Source of the DNA: JAJRZX01 sp964472295
Lineage (GTDB): Bacteria; Desulfobacterota; GWC2-55-46; JADFVP01
Direction of reading: 5' to 3'
Length of the DNA stretch: 9,477 bases
Assembly (NCBI GenBank): GCA_964472295.1
Contig: CAYYJQ010000058.1
Span: forward strand, 1 to 9,477
The notes under the pieces were generated by a model. The model saw only the letters and a program-made list of their open reading frames with translations, did not search any database and was not told the origin of the DNA. The position numbers and the translations under genes were made by a program. Shown here one piece after another: positions 6,637 to 9,477 of the stretch. Numbering within the stretch: the stretch's first letter is position 1; each line of letters starts with the position of its first letter.

Positions 6637-6792
6637 TCCTACCTTTCCCCTATTCTCAACAAGTCTCTTTAAGTTAAGATACAGGCCTCTCTTCGTTCCA
6701 AGGAGGGCTGAATAAACCAGGCCCTCAAGACCAAAACGGCCTTAGCCACGAAAAAAAGCCCGCTCCAGGGACCTCACGAAAGAGGACATTGA

Positions 6793-7440
6793 ATGCAGAA
6801 AACAGACTGCCCAGACTGCGGCAACTCGGTCTCATCTCCATTTTTATCTGAGACAAGGGAATTAATCTGTCCCCAGTGTGGCAGATCATTCTCTGTAAGG
6901 AATATATACATATCAGCAGGCCCGTACATTTTCTACAGGGACGCGGTAATGGACAAGACAGATAAATACGTCCATCTCCTCAAGACGATACAGGACGAGG
7001 CTAATTCAATGGAGGAAAAGGGCCGTGACTCCCTTCCCCTCAGGGAGACGGCCAAGACGCTCAATGTCTTTGTCGCCATGCTCAAGGAAGTCCTCGACGG
7101 ATGCCGTGAAAGGCCCCGACTGCCCGGCGGGAGGACCTCTCTTGAGTGCTCGCTTGACGATACTGTCTTCAGCGTGAAACTCATGAACATCAGTTCCACG
7201 GGACTCTGCCTGCACAGGGAGGATTCTGAAGAAAGGCTGCGGCCTGGACGTATTATCAACCTCAAGATAGAGGACAGGAGCCTCCCCAATCCACTATGCC
7301 TGAAAGGCTGGGTAGTCTGGAGTACGGAAAAAGGCGTTACGGGTATGAAGTTCGTTGGACTCGACGAAGGGTTGAAGGATAAACTCGCGGGACTCATCGC
7401 CGCAAAGAGCTCCGAGGAAAAAGGGCCCTGTAATGCCTGA
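6793..7440 (+). CDS. zinc-ribbon PilZ domain protein (second paralogue)
   Basis: This 215-residue protein has the same plan as its upstream neighbour and aligns without gaps over 213 positions; I count 92 identical residues (about 43%). Cys6, Cys9, Cys26 and Cys29 form the zinc ribbon, SAGPYIFYRD begins the helical middle, and the PilZ motifs are Arg105/Arg109 (RERPR, then LP) and Asn132-Ser134-Gly137 (NISSTG). All c-di-GMP contacts normally expected from these motifs are present. AGAGGA ends 6 nt before the ATG. The 156-bp gap from the first paralogue has no clear promoter (a weak TTCTCA-16-TAAGAT near 6650-6680) and no terminator, so the two are probably co-transcribed. It converges with the GGDEF-EAL gene 36 bp downstream. 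The divergence of the pair points to an old duplication with retained ligand binding and probably different partners. Confidence 0.85.
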   Translation: MQKTDCPDCGNSVSSPFLSETRELICPQCGRSFSVRNIYISAGPYIFYRDAVMDKTDKYVHLLKTIQDEANSMEEKGRDSLPLRETAKTLNVFVAMLKEVLDGCRERPRLPGGRTSLECSLDDTVFSVKLMNISSTGLCLHREDSEERLRPGRIINLKIEDRSLPNPLCLKGWVVWSTEKGVTGMKFVGLDEGLKDKLAGLIAAKSSEEKGPCNA

Positions 7441-7476
7441 CAAGCCCGTCCACCGCAAAAAGGCAGGGCAAGAACG

Positions 7477-9468
7477 CTACGTTGTCGCATCACATCCTGG
7501 CTGAAAGCGCCAGGGACTCTCCAGGAACTCCTCGATAAGGTCGGGTGGCCGCGGCCTTGAGACGAGATAACCCTGAATGCTACCGCAGTTGCAGTTCTGA
7601 AGAAATCTCAATTGCTCCTCTGTCTCAACACCCTCGGCAATAGTCTCTATGCCAAGGCTCTGCCCCATACTTACAATGGCCTTTACAATGGCCTCGTCAC
7701 CTGGGTTTACCGTAATGTCTCTTACAAAACTCCTGTCTATCTTGAGTATATCTATGGGCATTAGTTTAAGGTAAGAAAGTGAAGAATAACCTGTGCCAAA
7801 ATCATCTATGGAGAGTCTGATGCCCAGGTCCTTCAGGGCCTGAAGCCTCTTGACGGTCTCCTCCGCGTTCCGCATAACCATGCTTTCCGTAACCTCTATT
7901 TCCAGCCTTGAAGGGTCGAGCCCGGTCTCCTCAAGGACGGCTGACACAAGATTCACAAAGCCATCCTGCCCGAACTGGAGCATGGAAATATTTACACCAA
8001 CCCTTATATCCCTGTAGCCCCTGTTGTGCCAGGCCCTTGCCTGTGAACATGCCTCTCTCAGGACCCACTCCCCTATGGGAATAATGAGACCTATCTCCTC
8101 GGCCATGGGAATAAAGTCTCCAGGGCTTACGAGGCCAAGTTCCAGGTGCTTCCAGCGTATAAGCGACTCCACGCCGATTACCCTTCCTGTTAGCAAATCA
8201 ACCTGCGGCTGGTAGTGGAGCGTAAAGTCTTTCTGGTCCACTGCCCTTCGGAGATTACTCTCCATCTTTATCCACTGCTCACCCATAAGGCTCATCTCGG
8301 ACTCATAGAACCGGCAGTTGTTGCCACCCGCCCTCTTTGCCTCAAAGAGGGCAGTATCGGCGTTCTTGATTAGCGCCTCGGGCGTGTCTCCGCCACCGGG
8401 ATAAACGCTCACGCCGATACTCGTAGTAATATGCAGGTCAAGTTCCTTGAGGTTCACCGATGTCTCAAAGACGGAAAAGAGCCTCTTTACCACCTTCATG
8501 ACATCTTTTTCTTCTTTCATTCCGCTCAGGAGCACGACAAACTCATCCCCACCAAAACGCGCGACAGTATCATCAAAACGGGCCACAGTATCAGCGGGAC
8601 GTATAGAATGCTGAAGCCTGGAGGCGACATTCTTCAGCAGTTCGTCACCCAGGCCATGACCGAAGTTATCGTTTATGAACTTGAAACGGTCCAGGTCCAG
8701 CATAAGGACTGCCAATTTGCGTCTTTCCCGTCTCATGCTCGCCATGACCTGCTTCATGCGGTTCAGCAGAAGCCGCCTGTTGGGGAGTCCTGTAAGTGTA
8801 TCATGGTAGGCCATGTAAAAGATCTTCTCCTCTGTCTTCTTTCTCTCCGTTATATCCTCAAATACAAGAAGTGCGTCATGACTGAGGGACTCGCCATCCT
8901 TCATTGGCACTGCGTTCACGCGAAAATACTTCATCTCCCCGCTGACCTTCTGCCTGATAATCTTCTCGCCCCGGGCAGAATCCTCACCCAGGGCTGCCAT
9001 AATCATGTCCTTACATTGAGAAAAGAAGGGAAACTCTGAGAGGGCCATTCCCGAGGGGAGTCTCTCCATGGAAAACATCCTGCAGAAAGAGGGGTTGATT
9101 GACAGGACAAGAAGGTCTCCTGATATGGAGAGAAGGCCCGCAGGCACACTCTGCACGATATTATCGGCATAGGCCTTGAGGGCCAAACTCTCGGCATGGG
9201 CCTTGGCCTTGAGTTCATTCTCCATGGCCTTTCTGGTCTTTACGGCCTCTGACTCAAGCCGCTTTACAAAAACCCTTATTACCATAAAATAGAGAAAAGG
9301 TGCGCTTACGATGGAGAGCATTATGGAGTCACCGACAAACTCCAGAGTTGACTCCTCTACATTCAGATACTTGAGGAGCAGCATTACAAGGAACTCGGCG
9401 ATAAATATTACACCAATGAAACTTAGGCTCTTCTCCCAACCGAGTGGGTGATTTTGGTTAATTTTCAT
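7477..9468 (-). CDS. membrane-anchored PAS-GGDEF-EAL c-di-GMP synthase/phosphodiesterase
   Basis: This 663-residue protein makes and/or degrades c-di-GMP. In order it has two membrane helices (about 15-34 and 48-68) with only a short loop between them, a coiled linker (70-100), a PAS domain (about 103-208) ending in EDITERKKTEE, a GGDEF domain (about 215-388) and an EAL domain (about 400-650). The GGDEF signature (306-310) is intact. A 7-residue tandem duplication just before it creates two RxxD motifs (Arg290/Asp293 and Arg297/Asp300). The EAL domain has ESL (434-436) in place of EAL, but keeps the metal and catalytic residues Glu434, Asn493, Glu525, Asp555-Asp556, Lys576, Glu612, Glu615 and Gln632, so it should be active. 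Start: ATG at 9468; only 9 bases upstream are visible and that frame is open to the window edge, so a longer N-terminus is not excluded. It converges with the PilZ pair, a plausible source of their ligand. Confidence 0.93.
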   Translation of the reverse strand: MKINQNHPLGWEKSLSFIGVIFIAEFLVMLLLKYLNVEESTLEFVGDSIMLSIVSAPFLYFMVIRVFVKRLESEAVKTRKAMENELKAKAHAESLALKAYADNIVQSVPAGLLSISGDLLVLSINPSFCRMFSMERLPSGMALSEFPFFSQCKDMIMAALGEDSARGEKIIRQKVSGEMKYFRVNAVPMKDGESLSHDALLVFEDITERKKTEEKIFYMAYHDTLTGLPNRRLLLNRMKQVMASMRRERRKLAVLMLDLDRFKFINDNFGHGLGDELLKNVASRLQHSIRPADTVARFDDTVARFGGDEFVVLLSGMKEEKDVMKVVKRLFSVFETSVNLKELDLHITTSIGVSVYPGGGDTPEALIKNADTALFEAKRAGGNNCRFYESEMSLMGEQWIKMESNLRRAVDQKDFTLHYQPQVDLLTGRVIGVESLIRWKHLELGLVSPGDFIPMAEEIGLIIPIGEWVLREACSQARAWHNRGYRDIRVGVNISMLQFGQDGFVNLVSAVLEETGLDPSRLEIEVTESMVMRNAEETVKRLQALKDLGIRLSIDDFGTGYSSLSYLKLMPIDILKIDRSFVRDITVNPGDEAIVKAIVSMGQSLGIETIAEGVETEEQLRFLQNCNCGSIQGYLVSRPRPPDLIEEFLESPWRFQPGCDATT
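8554..8595. repeat. 21-bp imperfect tandem duplication inside the GGDEF coding region
   Basis: Two adjacent 21-bp units (8554-8574 and 8575-8595) differ at three positions. In frame on the minus strand they encode DTVARF-D and DTVARF preceded by PA, so the protein reads ADTVARFDDTVARFGGDEF (292-310) where family members have a single DTVARF before GGDEF. The three mismatches suggest it is not a very recent event or an assembly stutter. Confidence 0.85.
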
Positions 9469-9477
9469 ATCGGTTTG

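Noticed and set aside
6933..7493. 186-codon ORF opposite the second PilZ gene
   Set aside because: It is antisense to a conserved PilZ gene, Ser/Arg-rich like other shadow frames, with no recognisable motif.
8431..9039. 202-codon ORF opposite the GGDEF-EAL gene
   Set aside because: It is antisense to a clearly conserved domain-coding region; its composition is that of a shadow frame.

Overview
The window reads as a chromosomal segment of a Gram-negative-type bacterium of moderate GC content. It carries a c-di-GMP signalling toolkit (PilZ, GGDEF and EAL domains) next to an alginate-type O-acetylation pair. The codon use and architectures (many AGG/AGA/CTC/ATA codons, zinc-ribbon PilZ proteins, a TMTC-like membrane protein with TPRs) remind me of Nitrospirota or Desulfobacterota, but that placement is a low-confidence inference. 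No phage, IS, CRISPR or plasmid genes are visible.

Layout. (1) 1-222: a tRNA-Val(GAC) on the minus strand, cut by the left window edge, with its own sigma70-type promoter and a 10-bp hairpin just behind that promoter. (2) 223-610: no supported gene. (3) 611-1759 (+): an AlgX/AlgJ-like SGNH O-acetyltransferase homologue whose catalytic Asp position is Gly. (4) 1780-3513 (-): a multi-pass TMTC-like GT-C glycosyltransferase candidate with three C-terminal TPRs, convergent with gene 3. (5) 3514-4056: a long divergent regulatory gap with back-to-back -10 elements and several inverted repeats. (6) 4057-5475 (+): an intact AlgI-type MBOAT acyltransferase. (7) 5482-5918 (+): a broken second AlgX/J paralogue, with a one-base frameshift in an A7 run and most of the catalytic domain missing. 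(8) 5995-6636 and 6793-7440 (+): two tandem paralogues with a zinc ribbon, a helical segment and a PilZ domain, preceded by a good promoter inside the end of the broken gene. (9) 7477-9468 (-): a membrane-anchored PAS-GGDEF-EAL protein, convergent with the PilZ pair, with an unusual in-frame tandem duplication that doubles the RxxD I-site.

How the parts may fit. In known alginate and cellulose systems, an AlgI-type MBOAT passes acetyl groups across the inner membrane to an AlgJ/AlgX-type SGNH protein that acetylates an exopolysaccharide, and c-di-GMP acting through PilZ proteins controls polymer synthesis. Here an MBOAT, one near-complete and one decayed AlgX-like protein, two PilZ proteins and a c-di-GMP synthesis/degradation enzyme sit within 9 kb. 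No polymerase, export porin or other polysaccharide biosynthesis gene is in the window, so the polymer is unknown and the functional link is inference from proximity.
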